Source: Rhodocyclaceae bacterium
GTDB lineage: Bacteria; Pseudomonadota; Gammaproteobacteria; Burkholderiales; Rhodocyclaceae
Assembly (NCBI GenBank): GCA_026646875.1
Contig: JAPKHL010000038.1
Coordinates: forward strand, 1-38,085
DNA: 38,085 nt
Direction: 5' to 3'
In this document: positions 11,102-21,485 of the stretch, one piece after another
Layout of the letters: each line of letters opens with the position of its first letter
How positions within the stretch are numbered: position 1 is the stretch's first letter
The notes under the pieces: generated by a model
The model's database searches: none
Seen by the model: the letters and a program-made list of their open reading frames with translations, nothing else
Told to the model about the DNA's origin: nothing
Program-made: the position numbers and the translations under genes

Positions 11102-12387
11102 GCGCCCCGGCGAGCGGACGCGGACACCCGCCGGCTGCGTTGGCCTGGAGCGTGTGGGGCCTGGGCGCCCTGCTCTACCTGATCGGCTTCTACCAGCGCG
11201 TCGCCCCGGCGGTGATCACCGACCGGCTGATGAACGACTTCGCCCTCGGCGCGGCGGCGCTCGGCAACCTCTCGGCGTTCTACTTCTATTCGTACGTCGC
11301 GATGCAGATTCCGACCGGCGTTCTCGCCGACCGCTGGGGTCCGCGCCGGCTGCTCACGCTCGGCGCCGCCGTGGCCGCCATCGGCACCGCGCTGTTCGCC
11401 TTCGCGCCCTCGCTGGCCTGGGCCAGCGCCGGCCGCCTGCTGATCGGCGCCTCGGTCGCCGTCGCCTTCGTCTCCATGCTCAAGCTGGCCACGCACTGGT
11501 TCGCGCCGCGCCAGTTCGCACTGGCCTCCGGCCTCGCGCTGCTCTGCGGCGTGATCGGCGGCGTCATCGCCGGCGTGCCGCTGCGCATGCTGGTCGAGGC
11601 CTTCGGCTGGCGTCCGGTGATGGCGGTGAGCGCCGCGCTCACCGGACTGCTCGCCGTGGCGATCTGGCTGCGCGTGCGCGACGATCCGGCGCAGGCCGGC
11701 TATGCCACGCACGCGGCCAGCACGCATGGTGGCGCGCACGGCTCGATCCTGCGCGGACTCGTCGAGGTGCTTTCCTACCGCAACAGCTGGATCCTGCTGA
11801 TCACGCCGATCGGCGTGGCCGGCGCCGTGCTGACCTTCGCCGGCCTGTGGGGCGTGCCCTACCTGCGCCAGGTGCACGGCCTGGATACCCGCAGTGCCGC
11901 CGCGATCACCTCGGCGCTGCTGATCGCCTGGGCCTTCGGCGGTCCGCTGCTTGGCCAGCTCTCCGAGCGCCTGGGCCGACGCAAGCCACTCTACGTGGCG
12001 ACCACGGCGGCGACGCTGCTCGGCTGGGGGGTCGTCGTCTTCCTGCCGCTGCCGCTCTGGCTGCTGACCGGCGTACTGGTGCTTACCGGCATCGTTTCCG
12101 GCAACCTGATCATCGGCTTCGCCTACGCCAAGGAGTCGGTACCGGCCCGCCTGATGGGTACCGCCGCCGGCGTCTGCAACATGGGGCCGCTGCTCGGCGG
12201 CATGCTGCTGCAACCGGCCGTCGGCTTCATCCTCGACCGCCACTGGCGCGGCGCCAGCGAGGGCGGCGCGCGCATCTACGACGCCGCCGCGTACCAGGCC
12301 GGCTTCGGCCTGATGTTCGGCTGCATCGCGCTGTCGCTCGTCCTGATCCTGCTGTCGCGGGAAACCTGCTGCCGGCAGAAGGCCTGA
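11098..12387 (+). CDS. MFS transporter, 12 membrane segments
   Basis: A 429-residue major facilitator. The first helix begins at WSVWGLGALLYLIGFYQRVA, and the loop between helices 2 and 3 carries the MFS motif GVLADRWGPRRLL. Twelve hydrophobic segments can be counted, with a central cytoplasmic loop around the histidine-rich stretch THAASTHGGAHGS. The probable start is TTG at 11098, inside the stop of the rhodanese gene; a later TTG or GTG inside the first 17 codons is also possible. The substrate is not readable from sequence. Coupling to a rhodanese hints at sulfur chemistry, but that is speculation. It converges with the Bcr/CflA gene across only 16 bases. Confidence 0.85.
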   Translation: MSAPASGRGHPPAALAWSVWGLGALLYLIGFYQRVAPAVITDRLMNDFALGAAALGNLSAFYFYSYVAMQIPTGVLADRWGPRRLLTLGAAVAAIGTALFAFAPSLAWASAGRLLIGASVAVAFVSMLKLATHWFAPRQFALASGLALLCGVIGGVIAGVPLRMLVEAFGWRPVMAVSAALTGLLAVAIWLRVRDDPAQAGYATHAASTHGGAHGSILRGLVEVLSYRNSWILLITPIGVAGAVLTFAGLWGVPYLRQVHGLDTRSAAAITSALLIAWAFGGPLLGQLSERLGRRKPLYVATTAATLLGWGVVVFLPLPLWLLTGVLVLTGIVSGNLIIGFAYAKESVPARLMGTAAGVCNMGPLLGGMLLQPAVGFILDRHWRGASEGGARIYDAAAYQAGFGLMFGCIALSLVLILLSRETCCRQKA

Positions 12388-12403
12388 GCCCGGCGCCCGG
12401 TCT

Positions 12404-13618
12404 TCAGGCTGCTGCCTGGCTGCCGCGCCGGTGCAGCCAGGCAGCGGTGCCGCCGGCGAGCATCATGCCGGCCATGCCGAGCGCCAGGGTCAGCACCGAA
12501 TCCCACAGCAGCGGCGCCAGCAGGGCCGCCACGACGCCGTTGAAGCCGGCCTGCAGGAAGGTCTGGCAGGACGCGGCGAGGCCGCGCTGCCGGGGGAACG
12601 GGTCGAGCGCCAGCAGGGTCAGGCAGGGCGTCGCCAGCGACATCCCGAAGGTGTAGATGAAGATCGGGACGACGCTCCACGGCAGCCCGGGCGGCAGCGC
12701 GAGGTGCAGGCCGACGTTGAGCAGCGCCGCGCTGCCCATCACCGCGTAGCCGGCCAGGATGGTGCGCGGCAGGGAGAGCCGTCCGGCCAGCCGGCCGGCC
12801 ACCCAGGCGCCGCTCATCAGCCCGCTCATCGACGGTCCGAACAGCCAGAGGAAGCCGGTTTCCGCGACGCCCAGGTGTCGCATCAGGAAGACCGGCGCCG
12901 ACAGCACGTAGAGAAAGAAACCGCCGAAGTTGAGGGAAAGCGCCGCGCAGGCGAACAGGAAGGGCGGCGAGCTGAGCACCGCGCGGTAGCTGCGCACGAG
13001 GTAGCCGGGGTGCAGCGGTTGCCGGCGCTCGGGCGGCAGCGTTTCCGGCAGCAGGCGCCAGCAGGTCAGCGCCAGCAGCGCGGTCATCAATGTCAGGAAG
13101 ACGAAGACCGAGCGCCAGCCGAACAGCGTCTGCAGCCAGCCGCCGATCAGCGGCGCGATGGCCGGCGCCAGCGCGAACATCATGGTGATCTGCGCCATCA
13201 GGCGCTGTGCCGGCGGACCGTCGAAGAGGTCGCGCACGATGGCGCGGCCGATCACCACGCCGGCGCCGGCGCTGATTCCCTGCACCGCGCGCAGCAGCCA
13301 CAGGTGCTCGATGCGCGTGGCGAAGGCGCAGGCCAGCGAGGCGAGGGCGAACAGCGCCAGCGCGGCGAGAATCACCCGGCGGCGGCCGAGTGCATCGGCG
13401 ATCGCGCCGTGCCACAGCGTCATCACGGCGAAGGGGAGCAGGTAGGCGCTCAGCGTCTGCTGCACCTCGAGCGGCGTCGCCCGCAGCGCCTCGCCGATGG
13501 CCGGGAAGGACGGCAGGTAGGTGTCGATCGAAAAGGGGCCGAGCGCCGACAGGGCGGCGAGCAGGAAGGCGATGCCGCGGGGCGGCCGGGCGGCGGTGTT
13601 CACGGTTGCGGGGTTCAA
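12404..13618 (-). CDS. Bcr/CflA-family multidrug efflux transporter
   Basis: A 404-residue, 12-segment MFS exporter of the Bcr/CflA drug-resistance class. The family hallmarks are the N-terminal LGPFSIDTYLPSFPAI, the helix 2-3 loop GAIADALGRRRVIL and the helix 4 region RAVQGISAGAGVVIGRAIVRD. These proteins use the proton gradient to expel small molecules such as bicyclomycin or sulfonamides; the natural substrate here is unknown. It begins at TTG 13618, one base after the comM stop, with no clear ribosome binding site. GTG at 13603 is an alternative that would shorten it by five residues. Its tight spacing behind comM suggests cotranscription. Confidence 0.88.
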   Translation of the reverse strand: MNPATVNTAARPPRGIAFLLAALSALGPFSIDTYLPSFPAIGEALRATPLEVQQTLSAYLLPFAVMTLWHGAIADALGRRRVILAALALFALASLACAFATRIEHLWLLRAVQGISAGAGVVIGRAIVRDLFDGPPAQRLMAQITMMFALAPAIAPLIGGWLQTLFGWRSVFVFLTLMTALLALTCWRLLPETLPPERRQPLHPGYLVRSYRAVLSSPPFLFACAALSLNFGGFFLYVLSAPVFLMRHLGVAETGFLWLFGPSMSGLMSGAWVAGRLAGRLSLPRTILAGYAVMGSAALLNVGLHLALPPGLPWSVVPIFIYTFGMSLATPCLTLLALDPFPRQRGLAASCQTFLQAGFNGVVAALLAPLLWDSVLTLALGMAGMMLAGGTAAWLHRRGSQAAA

Positions 13619-13619
13619 T

Positions 13620-15122
13620 TCAGTCCTTGGCGAAGCGGCGGTACTGCACGGCCTCGGCGATGTGCGGCGGGCGGATGGCGGGGCTTGCGGCGAGATCGGC
13701 GATGGTGCGCGCCACCTTGAGCACCCGGTGGCAGGCGCGTGCCGAGAGGGCGAGGCGGGCCGCCGCCTGGGCCAGCAGGCCGGCGGCGTCGGCGTCCAGC
13801 GGGCAGTGACGGTCGATGCCGGCCGCCGCGAGGCGCGCGTTGGGCTGGCCCTGGCGCGCTTCCTGCCGCGCGCGGGCCTCCGTCACCCGTGCCCGCACGC
13901 TGGCCGAATCCTCCCCGTCGTTGCGCTGTTGCAGGGCGGCCACGGGCAGCGCCGGCACCTCCACCTGCAGGTCGATCCGGTCGAGCAGCGGCCCCGACAG
14001 CCGGGTCCGGTAGCGTTGCAGCTGGTCGGGCGTGCAGCGGCAGCGTCCCGAGGCGTCGCCATGCCAGCCGCAGGGGCAGGGATTCATCGCCGCCACCAGC
14101 TGGAAGCGGGCGGGAAAGTCGGCATGCCGGGCGGCGCGCGAGATATGGATGTGCCCGCTCTCGAGCGGCTCGCGCAGCGCCTCGAGGACGCGCCGGTCGA
14201 ACTCGGGAAATTCGTCGAGGAACAGCACGCCCTCGTGCGCCAGCGAGATTTCGCCGGGGCGCGGCAGGCTGCCGCCGCCGACCAGGGCTGCCGCCGAGGC
14301 GGTATGGTGCGGCGCGCGGAAGGGCGGGCGGCCGAAACCGGTGGGCCGGAACAGCCCGGCCAGCGAGAGCAGCGCCGCCGACGCCAGTGCGGCCGGGCGG
14401 GCCATCGGCGGCAGCAGCCCGGGCAGGCGCGCGGCCAGCATCGACTTGCCGCTGCCCGGCGGCCCGCAGAACAGCAGCGAATGCCCGCCGGCGGCGGCGA
14501 TCTCCAGCGCCCGCTTCGCCTGTGCCTGGCCGCGCACGTCGGCGAGGTCGGGCAGCGTTTCGCCGCAATCGCCCGGCGCGGCCGGCACCGGTGCGCATTC
14601 CGCGAGGGGCGCGCGGCCGCAGAGATGGGCGCAGACCTCGAGCAGGCTGCGCGCGGCGAGCACCCGGGCGCCATCGGCCAGCGCCGCCTCGTCGGCGCTT
14701 TGCGCCGGCAGCACGAAGCTGCGCCCGTCGCCCTCGGCGGCCAGCGTCATCGCCAGCGCGCCGCGGATCGGTCGCAGTTCGCCCGACAGCGACAGCTCGC
14801 CGGCGAATTCGTGGGCGGCCAGCGCCGCTGCCGGAATCTGCCCCGAGGCGGCGAGGATGCCGAGCGCGATCGGCAGGTCGAAGCGGCCGGATTCCTTGGG
14901 CAGGTCGGCCGGCGCCAGATTCACCGTGATGCGCCGGGCGGGGAATTCGAACCCCGAATTCTGCAGCGCCGCGCGCACGCGGTCGCGCGCCTCGCGCACC
15001 TCGACGTCGGGCAGGCCGACCAGGGTGAAGGCCGGGAGGCCGCCGGCCAGATGCACCTCGACCGCGACGGACGGCGCGGACAGTCCGTCGAGGCCGCGGC
15101 TATGGACGATGGCGAGGGGCAT
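13620..15122 (-). CDS. comM: ComM/YifB-family Mg-chelatase-like AAA+ ATPase
   Basis: A 500-residue cytosolic AAA+ protein related to the branch-migration helicase that extends heteroduplex during natural transformation. The N-terminal Lon-protease-like fold opens MPLAIVHSRGLDGL and contains FTLVGLPDVEVREARDRV. The AAA+ core has Walker A GPPGSGKS, Walker B VLFLDEFPEF, and the cysteine-rich insert NPCPCGWHGD...CRCTPDQ typical of the family. The C-terminal helical part ends in IAEAVQYR. Length is normal. The ATG at 15122 matches the family start; the frame upstream is open but overlaps another gene. It lies two bases downstream of the nuclease-like gene, whereas in related genomes ubiK is often the near neighbour (recalled knowledge). 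Confidence 0.95.
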   Translation of the reverse strand: MPLAIVHSRGLDGLSAPSVAVEVHLAGGLPAFTLVGLPDVEVREARDRVRAALQNSGFEFPARRITVNLAPADLPKESGRFDLPIALGILAASGQIPAAALAAHEFAGELSLSGELRPIRGALAMTLAAEGDGRSFVLPAQSADEAALADGARVLAARSLLEVCAHLCGRAPLAECAPVPAAPGDCGETLPDLADVRGQAQAKRALEIAAAGGHSLLFCGPPGSGKSMLAARLPGLLPPMARPAALASAALLSLAGLFRPTGFGRPPFRAPHHTASAAALVGGGSLPRPGEISLAHEGVLFLDEFPEFDRRVLEALREPLESGHIHISRAARHADFPARFQLVAAMNPCPCGWHGDASGRCRCTPDQLQRYRTRLSGPLLDRIDLQVEVPALPVAALQQRNDGEDSASVRARVTEARARQEARQGQPNARLAAAGIDRHCPLDADAAGLLAQAAARLALSARACHRVLKVARTIADLAASPAIRPPHIAEAVQYRRFAKD

Positions 15123-15124
15123 GA

Positions 15125-16108
15125 TCACATGATCGAGGCGAGGTGCGACCCGAGCGTTTGCGTGTTGGTGAACGTCAGCCCGTGCATTGCGCTCAACCCC
15201 TTGGCCTGATCGGTGGGGAGATCGGCGACGCAGATCACGAAGAAGCGGGATTCGATGGCCAGTCGTTTGCGCAGGGCGACGTATTTGTCCAGATCGGTGC
15301 GAAATTCGCCGGTCTTGCATTCGATGCATAGCGGTTTTGCATTGCCGAGCAGGAAGAAAACGTCCAGTTCGCGCCGTTCGTCCTGCGCAAAGGCCAAGTT
15401 CAGATTGCGCGCACAGGAGAATGGTTGCTTGCGCTCTTGGCAAACCCGCAATGCGGTCATCAGGGCGAACCACTCGAGCCACTCCCCCGCAAAGAAGCGG
15501 CGGACCCCGGGCGCATTCTGGAGCACGAGGCGAAGGTTCTTCTCCGGTTTGTTGTTGAAGCAGCGGGCGACCAGGGAATACTCGTGCAGCTTGCGGCAGA
15601 ACGATTCGAGGGCCTTGGCGTCGTCGGGCGTTTTCCGGTCGAGGTGTATGAGCGCGCTGTTGAATTCCTTGAGCTGGGCATAGCGGATTTTCTCGAAGAC
15701 CTCCCCCAGCAATTCGTAATCGTTGCCGACGGCAACCGCGGCTTCATCGAAGAAGCCGCTGGTATCGACCGCGTCCATGTTCACCGTGGTCGCGGCGCCC
15801 TTGCTGCGGAACCAGTCGACGATGTCGCGATGCTGGCTTTCGGAACTCAGTCGATCCGAATTGTGAATGTCGAACGTCGCTGTCGCAGGCGCTTGCCCAC
15901 CCTCCGGCGCCTGCGGTGCCACTGACTGACGCAGGGCATTCAGCTCGTTCCGCTGGGTGAAGTACTGATCGAGCAGCCGGGTGACGAAATAGATCGTGTC
16001 GTAGACGGGGTTGAGCGTGCCGCAGCGATCGCAGGCGATCGACCTGCCGACGTTTTCCCTGTCGTGTTCGGCAAGGGTGAAGCATTTGTTGCAACGGGAG
16101 ATGGCCAT
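15125..16108 (-). CDS. Zinc-ribbon plus PD-(D/E)XK (DUF1887/Card1-like) nuclease, no recognisable CARF domain
   Basis: A 327-residue protein that I do not recognise as a named family. The N-terminus has a four-cysteine zinc ribbon (C6-x2-C9 and C26-x2-C29). A helical middle part follows. The C-terminus has GEWLEW at 208-213, ELD at 247-249 and ECK at 263-265. The D249-E263-K265 spacing (14, then 2) equals the one I recall for the Card1 nuclease, and the preceding WLE motif also fits DUF1887. Card1 senses cyclic oligoadenylate through a CARF domain; none is visible here, the ribbon being in its place. A restriction, defence or repair nuclease is plausible but unproven. Hand counts give 29/60 G+C at 15301-15360 and at 15661-15720, against 48/60 at 14401-14460 in comM, which suggests transfer. 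The ATG at 16108 is preferred; TTG 16132 sits inside a terminator T-run. Confidence 0.8.
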   Translation of the reverse strand: MAISRCNKCFTLAEHDRENVGRSIACDRCGTLNPVYDTIYFVTRLLDQYFTQRNELNALRQSVAPQAPEGGQAPATATFDIHNSDRLSSESQHRDIVDWFRSKGAATTVNMDAVDTSGFFDEAAVAVGNDYELLGEVFEKIRYAQLKEFNSALIHLDRKTPDDAKALESFCRKLHEYSLVARCFNNKPEKNLRLVLQNAPGVRRFFAGEWLEWFALMTALRVCQERKQPFSCARNLNLAFAQDERRELDVFFLLGNAKPLCIECKTGEFRTDLDKYVALRKRLAIESRFFVICVADLPTDQAKGLSAMHGLTFTNTQTLGSHLASIM

Positions 16109-16130
16109 GGGCGAATCCGCTGTTTGCGTC

Positions 16131-16164
16131 AAAAAACGCCATCATCATCGACAAGTGATGGTGG
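16131..16164 (-). terminator. Probable intrinsic terminator between ubiK and the nuclease-like gene
   Basis: On the minus strand CCACCATCA (16164-16156) pairs with TGATGATGG (16147-16139) with one mismatch and an eight-base loop, then CG and six T residues (16136-16131). It should end ubiK transcription or attenuate read-through into the nuclease-like gene, and suggests that the latter is not a simple operon member. Confidence 0.6.
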
Positions 16165-16248
16165 ACGCAATGCACCCGGCCGTGGTGACGGTCTTGTCGC
16201 AGCGGCTCGAAACGCTGTTTCTCCTCTGCGTGGCTATCCGCCCGGGGG

Positions 16249-16488
16249 TTACTGTCGCGGCTGTTTTTCCAGGGCGTCGAGGCGGGCTTCCAGGGCGGCG
16301 ATGCGCTCGCGCGCGCGCAGCAGGATCTGCGTCTGGACGTCGAATTCCTCGCGGCTGACCAGGTCGAGCTTCTCGAAAAAGCCGACCAGCAGGGCGCGGG
16401 CGTTTTTCTCGAGGTCGGCCGCCGGGCTGGCGGCAACGAGGGCGCCGAGGCGGGCGGTGAGTTCTTCGAAGCGCTTGGGATCGAGCAT
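16249..16488 (-). CDS. ubiK: UbiK-family accessory factor (BMFP domain)
   Basis: A 79-residue, highly helical protein starting MLDPKRFEELTARLGALV and ending in a coiled coil (REEFDVQTQILLRARERIAALEARLDALEKQ). This is the YqiC/UbiK pattern, with the conserved VSREEFDVQ...L..AR.....LE signature; E. coli UbiK is slightly longer at 96. UbiK helps the cytosolic ubiquinone-biosynthesis complex that contains UbiJ and binds membrane lipids. Its position divergent from the porin-glnK-amtB operon and near comM is a common betaproteobacterial arrangement as I recall it. The promoter lies in the shared 253-base region with the NtrC sites, but no specific element for ubiK was recognised. Confidence 0.9.
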   Translation of the reverse strand: MLDPKRFEELTARLGALVAASPAADLEKNARALLVGFFEKLDLVSREEFDVQTQILLRARERIAALEARLDALEKQPRQ

Positions 16489-16566
16489 GGGAGCGGCCTT
16501 GCGGATGCGGTGTGAAGGGCGATGCAGGGCATCAGTCTAGCATGGCCGCCGCCCCGCTCCGGTGCC

Positions 16567-16581
16567 GCACCGTGCTGGTGC
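16567..16581. promoter_or_regulatory. NtrC-binding site, distal (perfect)
   Basis: GCACC-N5-GGTGC is a perfect match to the NtrC (GlnG) dyad. Its centre at 16574 is 31 bases (about three helical turns) from a second, weaker site centred at 16605, the spacing typical of NtrC enhancers. It lies about 115 bases upstream of the sigma-54 -12 element. Confidence 0.7.
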
Positions 16582-16597
16582 GCCGTGCCGCCGGGAT

Positions 16598-16612
16598 GCG
16601 CCAGCACAGTGC
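16598..16612. promoter_or_regulatory. NtrC-binding site, proximal (imperfect)
   Basis: GCGCC-N5-AGTGC keeps eight of the ten conserved positions of the NtrC dyad and stands in phase with the perfect site 31 bases upstream. A strong plus weak pair lets phosphorylated NtrC assemble cooperatively. Confidence 0.55.
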
Positions 16613-16675
16613 CGAATCCTTGACGGATGCGCGGGCTGTGCGTGCAACACGATGTTTTTGAAGGAAAAAACTTTC

Positions 16676-16691
16676 TGGCACGGCTGATGCT
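16676..16691 (+). promoter_or_regulatory. Sigma-54 (RpoN) promoter of the porin-glnK-amtB operon
   Basis: TGGCACGGCTGATGCT has GG at -24 and GC at -12 with the obligatory ten-base spacing, differing from the TGGCACG-N4-TTGCW consensus at one position. Transcription should begin near 16702, leaving about 40 bases of leader before the porin ATG. The NtrC dyads upstream support activation under nitrogen limitation. Confidence 0.85.
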
Positions 16692-16741
16692 ATTGAGAGG
16701 GTGCATGTATTCGTTTGCCTATCACCCTTGAGGAGCCTCAC

Positions 16742-17524
16742 ATGAAAAAGACCATCGTCGTCAGCGCGCTGCTCGCCGTTTCCGCCACCTCTGCCTTCGC
16801 CCAGGATGCGGCGCCGGCCAGCCCGCACACCGTCACCGGCAACGTCACCCTCGCCAGCGAATACATCTATCGCGGCATCGGGCAGACCAACCGCGAGCCG
16901 GCGATCCAGGGCGGTTTCGACTACGCGCACAGCAGCGGCTTCTATCTCGGCACCTGGGCCTCGAGCATTTCCTGGCTCTCCGATGGCCGCAGCGACGTCA
17001 GCTCGTCGGTGGAAGTCGATATCTACGGCGGCTTCAAGAACACCTTCGGCGGCGGCGACTGGAATTACGACGTCGGCGTGCTGACCTACAACTATCCGGG
17101 CAGCTACCCGGGAGATGGCTACGTCAAGCCGGACACCACCGAGCTGTACGGCGCGATCGGCTGGAAATGGCTGAGCTTCAAGTACTCGCACACCGTCTCC
17201 AGCCACATCTTCGGCTTCACCGGCAGCAACGGCGAGAAGACGCGCGGTTCGGCCTACTACGAGCTGAACGCCAGCTACGACCTCGGCGACGGCTGGGGCG
17301 TGCTCGGCCACCTCGGCCACCAGAAGATCCGTCACAACGGCGACGCCTCCTACACCGACTGGAAGCTCGGCGTGACCAAGGATCTCGGGGTCGGCGTGAT
17401 CGGTCTGTCGTACATCGATACCGACGCCAAGGCCTGTGGCGATGCCGTGCCGGTGTACTGCAACGCCTTCAACAAGGACCTGGGCAAGGGCCGTGCGCAC
17501 CTGTCCTTCACCAAAACCTTCTGA
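16742..17524 (+). CDS. TorF-family putative outer-membrane porin
   Basis: A 260-residue protein with a signal peptide (MKKTIVVSALLAVSATSAFA, cut before QD). The body of alternating aromatic beta strands starts with VTGNVTLASEYIYRGIGQTN, the signature of the TIGR02001/TorF family. It ends in phenylalanine (FTKTF), as outer-membrane barrels do. GAGGAG precedes the ATG at 16742. It is the first gene of a sigma-54/NtrC operon with glnK and amtB, so it probably lets a nitrogen source cross the outer membrane when ammonium is scarce. The substrate is inferred only from this context. The two cysteines near the end (KACGDAVPVYCNAF) could form a loop disulfide. Confidence 0.9.
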   Translation: MKKTIVVSALLAVSATSAFAQDAAPASPHTVTGNVTLASEYIYRGIGQTNREPAIQGGFDYAHSSGFYLGTWASSISWLSDGRSDVSSSVEVDIYGGFKNTFGGGDWNYDVGVLTYNYPGSYPGDGYVKPDTTELYGAIGWKWLSFKYSHTVSSHIFGFTGSNGEKTRGSAYYELNASYDLGDGWGVLGHLGHQKIRHNGDASYTDWKLGVTKDLGVGVIGLSYIDTDAKACGDAVPVYCNAFNKDLGKGRAHLSFTKTF

Positions 17525-17881
<357 letters not shown>

Positions 17882-17891
17882 GGAGCGCACC

Positions 17892-19394
17892 ATGAGACGC
17901 ATCTTTGCCACCCTCGCCCTGCTCGGCGCCGTCACCCTCGGCGCGCCGGCCTTCGCCGAGGAAAAACCGGCGGCTCCGGTCGCTGCCGCCACTGCCGACG
18001 CGGCGCCGGCCGCGGCCACGCCCGCCCCGGCCGTCGAGGCCGCTCCGGCGGCTGTCGCCGCTCCGGCCGCCGCGGCGCCCGCGCCCGTGCCGAACAAGGG
18101 CGACAACGCGTGGATCATGATCTGCGCCGCGCTGGTCATCCTGATGTCGATTCCCGGCCTCGCGCTGTTCTACGGCGGCCTCGTGCGCGCCAAGAACATG
18201 CTTTCGGTGCTGATGCAGGTCTTCGTCACCTTCTCGCTGATCAGCGTGCTGTGGGCGGTGTATGGCTACTCGATTGCCTTCACCGAGGGCGGCGCCTTCT
18301 TCGGCACGCTCGACAAGCTGTTCCTCAAGGGCGTGACGGTCGAATCGCTGGCGGCCACCTTCTCCAAGGGCGTGGTGATCTCGGAGTTCATCTACGTGAT
18401 CTTCCAGGGTGCCTTCGCGGCCATCACCTGCGGCCTGATCGTCGGCGCCTTCGCCGAGCGGGTGAAGTTCTCGGCGGTGCTGGCCTTCATGGTCATCTGG
18501 TTCACCTTCTCGTACCTGCCGATGGCGCACATGGTCTGGTACTGGGCCGGTCCGGACGCCTACACCGACGCCGCCGCCGCGGAGGCGGCAGCGAAGACGG
18601 CGGGCTTCCTGTTCCAGAAGGGCGCGCTCGATTTCGCCGGCGGCACCGTGGTGCACATCAACGCCGCCGTGGCCGGCCTGGTCGGCGCCTACCTGATCGG
18701 CAAGCGCGTCGGTTACGGCCGTGAATCGATGGCTCCGCACAGCCTGACCTTCACCATGATCGGTGCCTCGCTGCTGTGGTTCGGCTGGTTCGGCTTCAAC
18801 GCCGGTTCGGCGCTCGAAGCCTCGGGCGGCGCGGCCCTGGCGATGGTGACCACCTGGCTGGCCACCGCCTGCGCGGCACTCTCCTGGATGCTCGCCGAGT
18901 GGCTGCTCAAGGGCAAGCCCTCGATGCTCGGCGCAGCCTCGGGCGCCGTCGCCGGTCTCGTGGCGATCACCCCGGCGGCCGGCTTCGTCGGCGTCATGGG
19001 CGCCATCGTCATCGGCCTGCTGGCCGGCGTGGTCTGCCTGTGGGGCGTCAATGGCCTGAAGCGCATGCTCGGCGCCGACGACTCGCTCGACGTGTTCGGC
19101 GTGCATGGCGTCGGCGGCATCCTCGGCGCCATCCTCACCGGTGTCTTCGCGGCGCCGTCGCTGGGCGGCACCGGGGTCTACGACTACGTGGCCAACGCCG
19201 TCGGCGAGTACGACATGACCGCCCAGGTGATCAGCCAGCTGTGGGGCGTCGGCACCGCCATCGTCTGGTCGGCCGTGGTCTCGCTGGTTGCCTTCAAGCT
19301 GGTCGATCTGGTGATCGGTCTGCGCGTGCCGGAAGAAGAGGAGCGCGAAGGCCTCGACATCACCTCGCACGGCGAATCGGCCTACCACCACTGA
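17892..19394 (+). CDS. amtB: Ammonium channel AmtB with signal peptide and Ala/Pro linker
   Basis: A 500-residue inner-membrane protein. After a signal peptide (MRRIFATLALLGAVTLGAPAFA) comes an Ala/Pro-rich linker of about 50 residues, then the 11-helix Amt core beginning DNAWIMICAALVILMSIPG. The pore twin histidines are H255 (GGTVVHINAA) and H405 (FGVHGVGG), 150 residues apart exactly as in E. coli AmtB (168/318). Asp247 corresponds to the essential E. coli D160. It moves ammonium inward and is blocked by GlnK. The ATG at 17892, ten bases after glnK, has AGGAG upstream; an in-frame upstream start would lie inside glnK and was rejected. A strong terminator follows. Confidence 0.96.
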   Translation: MRRIFATLALLGAVTLGAPAFAEEKPAAPVAAATADAAPAAATPAPAVEAAPAAVAAPAAAAPAPVPNKGDNAWIMICAALVILMSIPGLALFYGGLVRAKNMLSVLMQVFVTFSLISVLWAVYGYSIAFTEGGAFFGTLDKLFLKGVTVESLAATFSKGVVISEFIYVIFQGAFAAITCGLIVGAFAERVKFSAVLAFMVIWFTFSYLPMAHMVWYWAGPDAYTDAAAAEAAAKTAGFLFQKGALDFAGGTVVHINAAVAGLVGAYLIGKRVGYGRESMAPHSLTFTMIGASLLWFGWFGFNAGSALEASGGAALAMVTTWLATACAALSWMLAEWLLKGKPSMLGAASGAVAGLVAITPAAGFVGVMGAIVIGLLAGVVCLWGVNGLKRMLGADDSLDVFGVHGVGGILGAILTGVFAAPSLGGTGVYDYVANAVGEYDMTAQVISQLWGVGTAIVWSAVVSLVAFKLVDLVIGLRVPEEEEREGLDITSHGESAYHH

Positions 19395-19442
19395 GGGCCC
19401 GCCTCCACCGAGTTTTCCCCGCAGTTGTTGAAACTCCTCCTT

Positions 19443-19471
19443 CGGGCGCCCTCGCGGCGCCCGTTTTTTTT
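19443..19471 (+). terminator. Intrinsic terminator of the porin-glnK-amtB operon
   Basis: CGGGCGCC (19443-19450), a five-base loop CTCGC, then GGCGCCCG (19456-19463) followed by eight T residues. It is a textbook terminator, located 49 bases after amtB and just before the convergent ABC-F gene. Confidence 0.95.
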
Positions 19472-19490
19472 GCCCGCGAGGCGCGGGCGC

Positions 19491-21434
<1,944 letters not shown>

Positions 21435-21485
21435 GCGGGGGAAACTCCAGTGGGGACGGCGTTGCCGGCGGGGCTGGTGGCGGGT

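Noticed and set aside
13739..14929. Arg/Pro/Ala-rich open frames opposite comM
   Set aside because: Shadow frames; ComM Walker motifs and the cysteine insert are on the minus strand.
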